The translations under genes were made by a program, and so were the position numbers. Below, in pieces: positions 10,405 to 20,914 of a stretch of DNA of 64,000 nt (within the stretch, counting starts at the first letter, position 1; the number at the start of each line of letters is the position of its first letter). Source of the DNA: Rhipidocladum racemiflorum (taxonomy: Eukaryota > Streptophyta > Magnoliopsida > Poales > Poaceae); assembly GCA_036346355.1 (NCBI GenBank), contig CM070572.1, positions 6,083,001 to 6,147,000 on the forward strand. The letters are read 5' to 3'. Under the pieces are notes generated by a model. It had not been told where the DNA came from. It did not search any database and saw only the letters and a list, made by a program, of their open reading frames with translations.

Positions 10405-10690
10405 GGGTTATTTGGATATATGCCACTGCAGGAACCGGTTATTTGAGATTTGCCATCGTTCCTTTTCTTCTTCGAAATATGCCATTATGAAACCATGCTT
10501 ATTCGAAATATGCCACCGGTGACGACACGTGTGCACTCCGGTCAAACCGAGCGCAGGACTGAGTGTAATGGGACCGTTTTGCCCCTCCGCACCGGGAATC
10601 AAATCGGCTGGCTGGGTCGAACCCGGTTAGTGCCCTCCCCCATTCGACACAGCAAGAACCCTAGATTCTCCACCCACCCGGCGACGAGCC
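10405..10690 (+). repeat. Left terminal inverted repeat of the MULE
   Basis: About 280 bases, the inverse of 14866-15145 with few differences. It contains GCACCGGGAATCAAATC and TCGACACA words in both copies. The MULE transposase start codon lies about 70 bases inside it, so the repeat probably carries the promoter. Confidence 0.9.
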
Positions 10691-10758
10691 ACCCGGCGAC
10701 GAGCCCACCCATGGCGGTGGCCTAAAGGCTCTCTGGCTTGTCCGTGTCCGTGGCGGCA

Positions 10759-13641
10759 ATGGATGCGGCTGTCGAAACTGGTACGGTCGCCGCGCTGCTG
10801 TGCGCTTCAGAGAAGTAAGTGCTGCGATTGTTGGTATGGTAGTTTTGATTGTTTGGATAGTAGTTTAGCTTGGTAAATTAGATGTAGTTTTGACTCTTTT
10901 GGTAAATTCCGGGTTCCAGCTCTTTCGGGATTTCGGATGTCCGTGGTGGCAATGATTTGGTGGAAAAGTTTAGGGTAGTTATTCAGGTGGAGGCCTTCTC
11001 CACAATAGAAGAAAGCGGTAGGAAGGTGTACACTAGATCAAGGAAGCTGACATGGTTAACCGATGAGAAGAATGTTAGCTTTCGGTCAGTGAGGCAGGGT
11101 TTGCATAGGCATGTGACATGGGGACCCAACGAAATGTGTCATTTGTACTACTTTGACAGCGGTCACGGTGAGGATGCTGAATTCACTGAGGATACTGATG
11201 TCAGGAGCTTGATTGAGATGTACAACATTGAGAAGGAAATCACTTTTATATGTTTTTTTGTTCTTGATGATGGAGGACCAGATCCATTTGATAATGCGGA
11301 GGAGTATGTTGGTGTAGATGATGAGGACTTGTACAGGGATGCTACAGGCACTGACAACTTTGCGGAGGAACCCTCTTACATGGGTGAACCTAGTAGCTTC
11401 GAGCCTGCTGAAGCAGAGATGGCAGATAACGATCCTGAAGAGCTGATAGTTACACATGATCTTAGCAACCCAACTATTGTCAAAGGGGCTATGTTCCCTG
11501 ATATAGTTGCTTTCAGAAAGGCTATTAGGCATTATGCAATCCTGAATGACTTTGAAATAAATACAATCAAGTCTGACCAAAGTAGGTTTATTGGTGAATG
11601 CAAACATGTGGGTTGTTCTTGGAGAGTTCATGCTTCTAAAGTGCAGGATGGATGTGCCATTATGGTAATTCACCTTCCTGTGTGTGTGTGTGTCTGTATT
11701 TTATGTGTTGCAATGTGCTAACATCTGTTTTTCTTGTATTTGTAGATCAAAACTCTTAATTCAAAGCACATTTGCCCTAGTACAAAGATGAAGGAGGGGA
11801 AGATGGCTACACAAGATTGGGTGGCGTATGATTAGGGGACTGGTTGAGAAATAACCCAAATAAGGGGGCAAGAGAGGCTCAGAGGAAGGCTGCAGGATGA
11901 TTACAAGATCAAGTTGGGCTATGGTAAGACATGGTCGTGTATGCAAATAGCACTTACACAAATACATGGTGCATATGAGGATAGCTTTCAAATGCTTTTC
12001 AACCTGGAAGGATGAGTTAGAACATAGGAGTCCAGGATCAATTGTAGAAATAGAACTGAAGAAGTATGGCAATAAGATGTGTTTCCACAGAATGTTTGTA
12101 GCATTTAAACCTTGCATAGATGGATTCTTGAGAGGCTGCAGGCCATACATTGGTGTGGATTCTACTAGCCTAAATGGTACATATAAGGGACAACTAGCAT
12201 CAGCAACATCTGTAGATGGTCATAACTGGCTTTTTTATGTTGCTTATGGTGTTTTTTATTCTGAAACTGAGGACAACTGGACATGGTTTATGAACCAGTT
12301 GAATAAAGCTGTCGGAAGTCCTGATGGTTTAGTGATATCTAGTGATGCATGTAAAGGGCTAGAGTCAGCTGTAAAAAATGTGTTCCCTAATGCTGAGCAC
12401 AGAGAGTGTATGAGACATCTCAGATAGTAATTTCATGAAAAATTCCATGGCAAGGTCTACACGGATCACTTATATCCTGCCGCTAGGTCCTACACAGTTA
12501 TAGATTTCTGGCACATGTCCAAAATTTTTGAGCACCGCCGAGATCTTTGTAGATTATTTGCAGAAACATCACCATGGTTTGTGGTATAGATATGGTTTCT
12601 CAGAGCTTAGCAAAGTAGACTACCTCACAAATAACATATCTGAGAGTTTCAATAACCAAATAAAGGACTTCAAGGGCCTGCACCTTCATGAACTTGTGGA
12701 TAGAATAAGAGAACTGATAATAAGCAAGTTTGCCGTTAGGAGGAGTATTGGCAGGTCAATGGAAGGAGTGATCCTTCCTAATGTCATGAAGGAGCTGTTT
12801 GTGGTAAGCAAACAAGCTGGACTTGCTCATCCAAAGATCACCAGGACTGATGATACTGAGGCAGAAGTCACATTTGATAATGAATTGTTGGATGTAAGGC
12901 ACTCTGTGAAGTTACATGACAGGTCCTGTACATGTAGGCAATGGCAAATATCGGGGAAGCCTTGTAAACATGCAATGGCATTCATCTGTTCCATTCGCGG
13001 AGCAAGCATAGAAGATCATGTGGACAGCTACTACTCAGTTGAGAGGTTCAAAGAAGCTTATCAAGGTATTATCCCCACCATGACTGACATGACTCAGTGG
13101 AAGCAAGTTGATGTTGGGCATAAGGTGCATCCACCAAAGCAGAAGAGGGTGGCAGGCAGGCCAAGGAAGCAGAGGCTGAGGAGTTTCCTGGATCCAACCA
13201 AGAGAACGGTTAAGTGCAAAAGGTGTGGTGGCACTGGACACCTGCAAAAAACATGCAAATTGGCAGCCCCGTTTGATGATGGCACTTCTGAACAACCTGA
13301 AAGCTCCATGAAGAGGTAATGCAACCTGAAAGCAATAGAGCATGTCTTTGTTGTCTATACATGTCATGCATATGGTTGTTTTTTGCAGGAAAAGGGCTCC
13401 CACAAAAAAGAAGCATGCACCAATTAAGAAGAAGAAGGCTAAGGAAGCAGAGGATGCATCAAGGCAGAGGGCATCTGAAGATGCTGCAAGGAGCACACCA
13501 AGCAACACACCAAGTCAGAGGGCATCTGAAGATGCTGCAAGGAGCCCACCATGCAAAAGAGCAACACCAAGCAAGTCACCAAAGAAGACCCCTGTCAAGA
13601 ACAAGTGGACAGAATGGAGTAGGCAGAATGTGAGATGTTAA
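10759..13641 (+). pseudogene. MULE transposase (mudrA-like), inactivated
   Basis: Transposase of the Mutator superfamily. Proposed exons are 10759-10814, 10920-11664, 11746-13315 and 13389-13641, each with GT-AG borders that join in frame. Domains in order: an N-terminal acidic region; a MuDR-type DNA-binding domain (FRKAIRHYAILNDFEI, CKHVGCSWRVHAS); the DDE core with GVDSTSLNG and ISSDACKGLESA; a SWIM zinc finger (CTCRQWQISGKPCKHAM); a CX2CX4HX4C zinc knuckle (CKRCGGTGHLQKTC); and a Lys-rich tail with two near-identical QRASEDAARS units. Damage: frame breaks near 11840, 11888 and 11995, a stop at 12427, and another break near 12545. Confidence 0.9.
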
Positions 13642-14231
13642 TGTGTGTTCCCTGTTTTATGTAATTAGTCACATCTTTGTGTTTCACTATTTCATGTAAT
13701 GAGCTACTCTTGGACTTGTCTTCTTGTTAACCTATTATAGTCAAGCATCGGACTTGTTTATCAAATATCTTTCTTTCTCTTTGTCAATTCAATTTCTCTT
13801 TGTCAAATTTCTCTTCGCTTCAACTTGGCATGCCAATTCAATTTCTCTTTGTCGCCAGTGAGTCGCAAGACGAAGTGCTTTACACCATGATTCCTTTTCC
13901 AGGAAGATAGATAGCATATAGATAGCACACCTTGCTTCCATTGTCAAGATATAGACAAATGAGTGAAAGGCACGTAAAGATGCTTGACTAGCGCTCTAAC
14001 TTCTACAATATGTTCATTCTCGTAGTTCCTTCAAGGAACAAAATTGATGTACTTAAACCTTGAAATCAAATGTCCTTCTGAATTTGTTTGATACTCTACA
14101 GAGCATGATCAAATTTGACTAACTACTACATGTACACCTGGAAAGAGATAAATGCTAATTCATTGAAGATGGTAATCATTTTGGAAGCTTACAGTTTACA
14201 GATCAACAAACTTGAAAGCTTACAACATTCT
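13642..14231. other. MULE spacer between the two convergent genes
   Basis: AT-rich DNA with repeated AATTTCTCTTTGTC words near 13782-13852. It probably holds the 3' UTRs of both element genes. No reading frame of note. Confidence 0.5.
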
Positions 14232-14795
14232 TCATCCAGTGCAACAAACTAGGCCTACAACAAACTTGCAACAAACTAGGCCTACTTCAAAGAAACTGCT
14301 ACAACAATTGACATTACGAAACAAGACAGAAAAATCCACATTCCTACAACATTCTTCATCCAGCTTTATCACTGCAAGCAATTCTTCACTTTGCTTCTTC
14401 AATGCACGGACATCGACGCAGAGTTGCTTCAAATGCACAGAACATTCAACCGAGCCACATTGCTCACGATTTTGCATTCTACTCATTCCATGGCCACATG
14501 CAATGATTCATCCTCCCACATGAAAAAGTTGCACACATCATTGCTCTGCAATCCTCAATAGCAACAAAAACAATCAAAACATTGGGAATCAAATCAACAA
14601 CTCAAAGAAACAATCTTGTTGAAGACTAATCGGGAATTGTTCTTGCACTTCAAGAAGTACCTACCAGATTTCTTTCACTCCTGCTCCTTAGCCTAAGCAC
14701 TGAATCTTGCAACGCTGGCAAATAAATTTTGCATTTTCAGGAACATACCTCTCAACCCCGTACGACCCCGAAGAGCAAGACCTTGCGGAATCCAT
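14232..14795 (-). pseudogene. GRF-type zinc-finger-like gene inside the MULE, inactivated
   Basis: Start proposed at 14795 (MDSARSCSSGS, as in grass GRF zinc-finger proteins). The frame reads RYVPENAKFICQRCK, then, after small frame breaks, a GRYFLKC-like piece (YFLKCKNN), an intron, and from 14545 SNDVCNFFMWEDE, close to the Cys-x-F-F-x-W-x-x-E signature of the GRF finger. A C-terminal part follows with a likely coiled coil (LKQLCVDVRALKKQSEELL) in yet another frame. GRF fingers occur in nucleic-acid-binding proteins and in many grass repeat-associated proteins; the function here is unknown. The convergent layout recalls mudrA/mudrB of maize MuDR, but I see no similarity to mudrB. Confidence 0.6.
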
Positions 14796-14865
14796 GAGGC
14801 AAGCTACTTCGACCACCGACGACCAAGACCTTTCGAGAACAAATTGGATTGCTAGGCTAGGCTCG

Positions 14866-15145
14866 TCGCGGGTGGGTGGAGAATCTAGGAGTTCTTCTTT
14901 GTGTCGAATGGGGAGGGCACTAACCGGTTCGACCCGGCCCGGTAGATTTGATTCCCGGTGCGGAGGGGCAAAACGGTCCCATTACACTCAGTCCTGCGCT
15001 CGGTTTGACCGGAGTGCACACGTGTCGTCACCGGTGGCATATTTCGAATAAGCATGGTTTCATAATGGCATATTTCGAAGAAGAAAAGGAACGGTGGCAA
15101 ATCTCAAATAACCGGTTCCTGCAGTGGCATATATCCAAATAACCC
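14866..15145 (-). repeat. Right terminal inverted repeat of the MULE
   Basis: Inverse of 10405-10690. A small length difference is visible in the run after TCGACACA (extra bases near 14893-14905). It ends CCAAATAACCC immediately before the target duplication. Confidence 0.9.
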
Positions 15146-15154
15146 TTTTTTTTA

Positions 15155-18043
15155 ACGGCCCGATGTATGTGACACATGTCACATGTGCAATGCAAGTGCA
15201 TCCATGGACCGCATAACTTTAGAAGGTTCCTTCTCCATGCCGCTAAGTCAACTTTGATACTCTTCTGATTTCAAATATAAATCGTTTAAGTGTTGATATG
15301 ATCTCTAAAGTGACACTTCAAGCATCAAATTTTTTTTATGAAAAAAAGATTGGCCACATTGGGCGATCAATGGGTCGTTTCCGCATAATCAACCGCGTTA
15401 ACCATCCTAGTTCAGGTTCCAAGCGAACGAGGCTATATATATGCTCATCCCGTCATCCGTCGACTAGCTAGATTTTCATGAACATAATCAGAACCACATG
15501 ATCGATGGCCAAATGTTTCTATTTCTATAAAAATTTCTAGCATATTTCTATTTTTGTTTTTAGTTATCATTCACTGCTTGAGGTTTGTTAAACATTATTA
15601 GGGACCACTAAAATAAAGGCTAGATGTTTCTATTTTTTTATCAGTATTTCTTAAATTTATATATGTTTTATTAGAACTTTTACCACGTATTACGAGGTCT
15701 CAGTATATACCAGATATGTTATTTCGAATAAAAATAATGGCACATTATGAAAGTATATTTTATGATGAATGTAGCAACACTAATTTTATGTTGTAAACCT
15801 TGGTATTCCAAAGAGAATAATACATAATTATAATGCAGGATCCTAAACCATACAATAAATCAATTTTCTGTAACATACGTATCAAGCAAAACATATCTTT
15901 GTAAGCTAGTAAATAAATCAAATCATCTATATTGAGTTGTCCTGCAGATTTACAACTATAGGTTAGCAAGCCAATAGTGACTCACCTACTAGGCCTTGGA
16001 CCCCTACTGTTCTGGTCCAAGAATTTAACGATCAAACCTGAAAATGTTTCACCGGTATGGATTCTAAACAGATTTACGTTCGGAATCGGAGACAGTTTTT
16101 CTTCGTGCAATTTGATTCCAGTTTTTTTTTTTTTTTTTTTTTGAATGCAGATCGATCTCGAATTCTCGATCGGCTAGGGAATCCTGTTGCCACTAGCAGC
16201 AGCTAGGAGATGGCGGAGCAGCTGCCGTCGGGTCAAATCAGGCCGTCGCCATCTCCGCCACAAGAGCTGCGCAGCTTCCTTTTTTACAGGCTTATCCGTT
16301 GGCTACTGCGGCCCCAGAAGAACCCACAGGGCCACAGCAACACAACAACTTGCCGCACTCCGCCTCGCGCGTCATTCGAATCACTAAATAATCAGCTGGG
16401 CGCCGGGCGGGCCATGGTGAATGATCGGGAGCTGGCTAGCTAGGCGTGGTGGCCTCAGGTGGGCGCGTTTCACCTCAGGCTTGCCACCGGCCGGTCCCAC
16501 GAAGACGGCCGGGTGCCACGTACGGTTTGCCTTGCAAGTCTCCGGGCGGCAGCAAAAGGCTGCGTGCCTGCATTGGCTATTTTATCGATCCCATCCATGG
16601 CATGGGGTCTCTCCGATCCACTTCGGTCGTGACTCGTGAACCATGACGTAATAATCTTTCGTACCAGCCCAATACCCGCTAATACCAGTCATACGGTGAA
16701 ATTGATAATATGATTTATTAAACTATATGTTATATTTGATAGTACTACTATGTGTTTGTAGTAATATTATAAGTAAATTTTGGTGTACATATAATTAAAC
16801 ATGTGTATACTTATAAATATATACTGTTATACTAAACCTGAAACGGTACGCCGGTATAAATCGGTACCGGAGCATATCATTCCAAGAGCCAAACCGTGTG
16901 ACATCTGGTACGAAATTAACAAGTTTATTCTCGCCAAGCCCCGTGCTCGGCAGTCCTCCTACTGAATTCCTGATGCACGGTAGCAGCTCTACCGTGCTCA
17001 TATATGCCTAGAAAGCTACCAAACGTGGTAGGTTACACGTATCACTGTCGTGAATTCCATGATCGGAGAAGAGTATTTTTTTGCAACCACAAAAAAAATC
17101 TATTTCGAAAGGGGTCAAATTTGCTAAAAAAAATTTGTGAAGAGACTAGAAAAGCGAAGGACTAGTTGTCATGCATGCATGCAGTGGAGGTCTAGATCAA
17201 GTTCTCAGATAGCACAGAGCACGCCTAACTACTGTTTGGTGAGACGGGAGCCATGGCGGCCGAGCTTTATGACGAAAAATAAAAGGAAGATCTAACGAAA
17301 GATCCTTCCTTTGAAGAAGCCCCGGCGAGCAAGATTGCAAGCGAAAGGGATCGAGAATTCGAGATCGACGAGGACACCCCGACGACCCCGCTGACCAGTC
17401 GATCGAGGCGATGCGCTCTTCTAGTGGTCGCACAGAAACAGACGAGAAGAAGCCAAGTGCATGCGGTCGATCGCCATTGCTCGATCGACAGCGGAACCAC
17501 GTCAAGAACGACAAAAAAAATTAACGGCGATAGCTGACCCCTGCGGCTCGACCAGCCGTTCATACCAGAAGGAAAACGAGCTGTGGCAAGCTCCTGTTGC
17601 TTTACAACGCTCGCATGCGGCGCTGCGTGCGTTTTGATGCGATGATCGCGCGTGTGCGGTACTGCAGCTGCAGCCTAGGGGTGTTGAGATCACGACCTGG
17701 CTGTGTGGCTGGTATAAACAAAACTATTTGTTCGCTGTGTTGTCGGCAATGGTTAAGCGATGGTCGATGAACTAAAGAAAACCTCAACAGCTCAACTTAC
17801 ATGGATTGGACTGTTCGCTCGTTCCTGCATGCTTCTTTTTGCACCGTTGGTTTTTTATGTTATAGTTATATTGCGTCCTTGTCAACTTGCAGGTCAAAGA
17901 TTGTTCATCATTGATCTACAAGTGGACAGACGATGACTTATGTATATGACAAGTGACAACTCAATTCTATGCTTTCGCTAGGGTCTAGAGACTAGGAGTT
18001 TAGACTTTGGACGTGCAGATCGGTTGTAGTCGTACTGTTAACC
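15155..18043. other. Intergenic, no gene supported
   Basis: AT-rich to about 16180, with a poly-T run at 16122-16142; the rest is GC-mixed. The best open frame is 16210-16443 (77 codons from an ATG), without recognised domain. Minus-strand frames at 17197-17787 overlap one another and look random. No RNA gene or terminal repeat was identified. Confidence 0.4.
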
Positions 18044-18478
18044 AAGGTTTTAAATTTTATTTTCGGTATATATTTTGGATGTAACCGAAATCTAAAATTT
18101 CAACGAGATCTCGAAATTTTGGATAAAATCCAAAAATAAAATTTCAAATTCAGTTATTTTTCAACCTGGATTTTTGATATTTCAATCGAAATTACTGAGG
18201 TCTCGGTCAACTTGAACTGACCGAAAAATGGTCAAAAAGACGTTAAAATGGTCTTGACCCCAAATCCAATCAAATCCGGCTCACAAAAATTGAAATCCGG
18301 TTGAAATCACCGAGATCTCAGCCAAAAATTGTTGAGATCTTGCCGAGATTTTTGAAGTACTGTAGCATTTTGAATTTTTTTAAAAACAATTATACATCCA
18401 AGATTTAGGATCTCGGGGGATCTGAAATCCGAGATCTCGACCAATATTTCTAAAATTTTGCCAAAATTTTAAACCATG
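18044..18478. mobile_element. Inverted-repeat element rich in GAGATCTCGG / GAAATTT words
   Basis: Termini CAAGGTTTTAAATTTT and AAAATTTTAAACCATG are imperfect inverted copies. The interior is a degenerate mix of CCGAGATCT, GAAATTTC and CAAAATTT. The adjacent flanks CTGTTAAC and CTGTCAAT agree at 6 of 8 positions, a possible old hAT-type duplication. A larger relative is at 54343-55579. Confidence 0.55.
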
Positions 18479-18969
18479 CTGTCAATAGTACTCGTCGTCG
18501 CTATATTTTTTGTTTTCAAAGGACAGAAGGTCTGTCTCATTTTATTAATAAAGATATAATACAAGCACTAAACCGAAAAAGAAATAACTCACAAATATCT
18601 GAACAACCAACAGAAAACTAGAAGCTTGTGTGTCAGTGTGTACGTGGCCCTCTTACGCATTTTTTTAATCTTCTTCTAAATAAAATTGTAAATCTAGCCA
18701 TCTCTTGCCTATGAAAGCGCTAGTAAACGATGTGTGTCACTAACCATGCTTAGGTAAAACACCAGAGAAATGCCAAGTTTGGGTACCACGGTACCCCCTC
18801 CGCCGAGCTCAGGATACGCGACGCTATCTGAGCTCAGTAGAAGGGCATCTATGGTGCTGACCACCTGCTAAGGTAGGGACACGTGTCGACTACCGATGCT
18901 TCCACGGTTAAGAAAGATGCTAGATCTACAATTTTATTTGAAGAGAGTTTTAAAAAAAGAGTAGGACTA
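18479..18969. other. Intergenic, no gene supported
   Basis: Contains a stretch (18518-18580) with TCTCATTTTATTAATAAAG resembling retroelement 3' tails, and a GGTACC/GAGCTC-rich block near 18780-18840. Nothing could be classified. Confidence 0.35.
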
Positions 18970-19140
18970 GCCAACGGTATACCGTTAGAACGATATACAT
19001 GAGTTTCATCAATTTCAGTGATTGGTTTCATGAGTTCCAGTGTTTAGTTTCATGAGTTTTAGGTTTCATCAGTTTTTAGTGCTTAGTTTCATGAGTTTCA
19101 GTGTAAAATTTCACGAATTTCACGAGTTTCAGATACCGTA
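18970..19140. repeat. GGTATACC / GTTTCA repeat, copy 2
   Basis: AACGGTATACCGTTAGAACG is followed by ATGAGTTTCA, TTTCATGAGTTTCAGTG and TTTCATCAGTTTTTAGTGC units, and closes with TCAGATACCGTAGAA. The order of sub-units closely follows 4402-4560, so both copies derive from one element. Confidence 0.7.
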
Positions 19141-19960
19141 GAATAATATTTCTGCTAAAAAAAAATATGCGTGGGACCAATAGACCAAAGCTTCCAGAAA
19201 ACTACACACCAACACCAAGGAGCACCACTCAATTCTCAGCATGAGCCGTGTTCACCTTCAGATGCAAAACCAGAAATCCCTGGTGCAAGTACACAAAAGT
19301 GCAAGGCAAAACTCACCCAGCTCCCAACATGATCAAGGCCAGGGCTTCATCAACAACCAGATGGTCCAGAATTTAGACGATCCCTAGCTACCTTCAGTTG
19401 CAGACTATAGTATACGCACGTGAGATTTTGGCATTGTAACCATGGGAAATGCTTTCCAGAAGCTGCCTTGTGGAAAAACTTTTTCAAACACGTTCGGGGA
19501 ATCTAAATCTAATCCGTCCTGCTGCCGGCCGGCTATTGTTCTTCCCAGATCACGCACAAGCTTAACTGGCCAACATAGGTAAATGGGAATTTCCCTTCCT
19601 CTTTCCAAAACAGAGCGCTTTACAAAAGCAAAAATACTGCGTTTAATTCCTTCCGGATAAACTTGCTCCCTTTATGAACATGTTCGATCGGCAGCTTCGT
19701 CTAATTCTTTTTTGTTGTGTGTTGCCACTTGTTAATCAGTGCACGAATAATTCTGCCACTACTATTTGGGTGTCCACCTTGGAGACGCATGCAATTTTTG
19801 CATATGTGCTCCTGTTAACCTCTACGCAGAATTCCACATAGGGAGAAAGTAACTGCTCGATGAGGACGTGTAGATAGATCATTGGAATCAAATTAACTAG
19901 CCTATTATTTCGTTGGCATTTGCTATGTTGTATACCAGCATGTGTTCAAGATGATAGACA
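19141..19960. other. Intergenic, no feature recognised
   Basis: Short frames only, with no family similarity, repeat or RNA gene seen. Confidence 0.4.
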
Positions 19961-19965
19961 CAAGG

Positions 19966-20909
19966 TGTCGGCGTATTTTACGCCAGGGTACCCACTCCCC
20001 CGTAATGAATAAATACGGTCGCCAGGCGGGCAGGGCGCGTCCGGGCCCACCGCCACGGCGAGCAGTAGACCCCCGGCGCCAGTGGGATGTGTGGCGATCG
20101 AGCCGCACCACTGGCGCCAAAGAAGGTGGTCGCCAATGACAGTGGCAACCAAGCCGCACCACTGGCGCCAAAGAAGGACAGTGGCGATCAAACAGCACCA
20201 CTGGGCGCCCAGCAAGGTGGTCGCCCAGCGGACAGGTGGCGATCAGGCCGCACCACTGGGCGCCCAGCAAGGTGGTCGCCCAGTGGACACGTGGCGTGCA
20301 GGCCACTCCCCTGGCGCTCACCCTCGGCCACACCCGGGTCAAGGACATTTAATGCGGGTAGTGCGCATTAAATGCAAAGCGTGAAGGCTGCAGTATGGCG
20401 GCGCGCCTTCCCCAGGCGTGCATTAATTACGGGAGACGTCACGACTACACCTCACCCCATGACGGAACGGGCGGCGTTGGTGGACATGGGGCCCGAGGCG
20501 GGATTGTGACGGCTGCGGCAGACATTAATGGGATGTAAACGATGTGGGCGCATTTAATGCGCCGAGGCGATGTAATAAATCGCCTTACCGTGTAAGTCTC
20601 GTAGACGCCCCCGCCGGCCCAAGTATAAAAGGGAACTGGGGTGCATGGGAGAAGGGGTTCGATCCTTTGGCAGTAGGTTTTCGTTTCTCCAAGCAAGAAC
20701 ACAAGCAATACCAAGGAAAGCAGGACTAGGGCTATTACTCTCCGGAGGGCCTGAACCTGGGTAAAACTTTTTGCGTCCCCCCGTTGGCCTGAGCCTCCCG
20801 GTACTCCGGTCGTCTCCGTCTTCCATTCTCAGGCGATTGCCCCGAAAGCCCCCCGTCAGGACCTCATAAGCACCCGTCTCGGAGGTGCCTGTTGGCTAGT
20901 ACGCCGACA
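19966..20909 (+). mobile_element. Solo LTR
   Basis: It starts TGTCGGCGTATTTTACG and ends TAGTACGCCGACA, so the short inverted ends TGTCGGCGTA/TACGCCGACA are perfect. An exact 5-bp duplication CAAGG flanks it (19961-19965 and 20910-20914). There is no internal coding region, so it is the product of recombination between two LTRs. A TATAAAA box at 20624-20630 gives the + orientation. The TGTCGGCG terminus is common in grass gypsy elements; the family assignment is tentative. Confidence 0.9.
20087..20296 (+). repeat. Four-unit tandem repeat in the solo LTR
   Basis: Four units of about 41-55 bases, each with GATCnnnCCGCACCACTGG or a close variant, GCGCC.A..AAGG and ACAGTGGC/ACGTGGC. They lie upstream of the LTR TATA box, where enhancer-like repeats often occur. 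Confidence 0.75.
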
Positions 20910-20914
20910 CAAGG

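Larger units (their letters stand above)
10405..15145 (+). mobile_element. Mutator-like element (MULE), 4.7 kb, two decayed genes
   Basis: The element starts GGGTTATTTGGATATATGCC and ends with its inverse, and long terminal inverted repeats of about 280 bases are obvious by eye. An exact 9-bp duplication TTTTTTTTA flanks it (10396-10404 and 15146-15154), the size expected for Mutator. Inside are a plus-strand mudrA-type transposase (10759-13641) and a convergent minus-strand gene resembling a GRF-type zinc-finger protein (14232-14795). Both are broken, so this copy cannot mobilise itself, although its ends look intact and could still be used in trans. Confidence 0.93.

Noticed and set aside
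16210..16443. Possible 77-codon gene starting MAEQLPSG
   Set aside because: ATG context is acceptable but there is no TATA box, conserved domain or splice evidence that I can support.
17197..17787. Several overlapping minus-strand frames
   Set aside because: No family similarity, and mutually overlapping in different frames.
20087..20296. CRISPR-like repeat spacing
   Set aside because: Plant nuclear DNA and tandem units without true spacers; it is part of an LTR.
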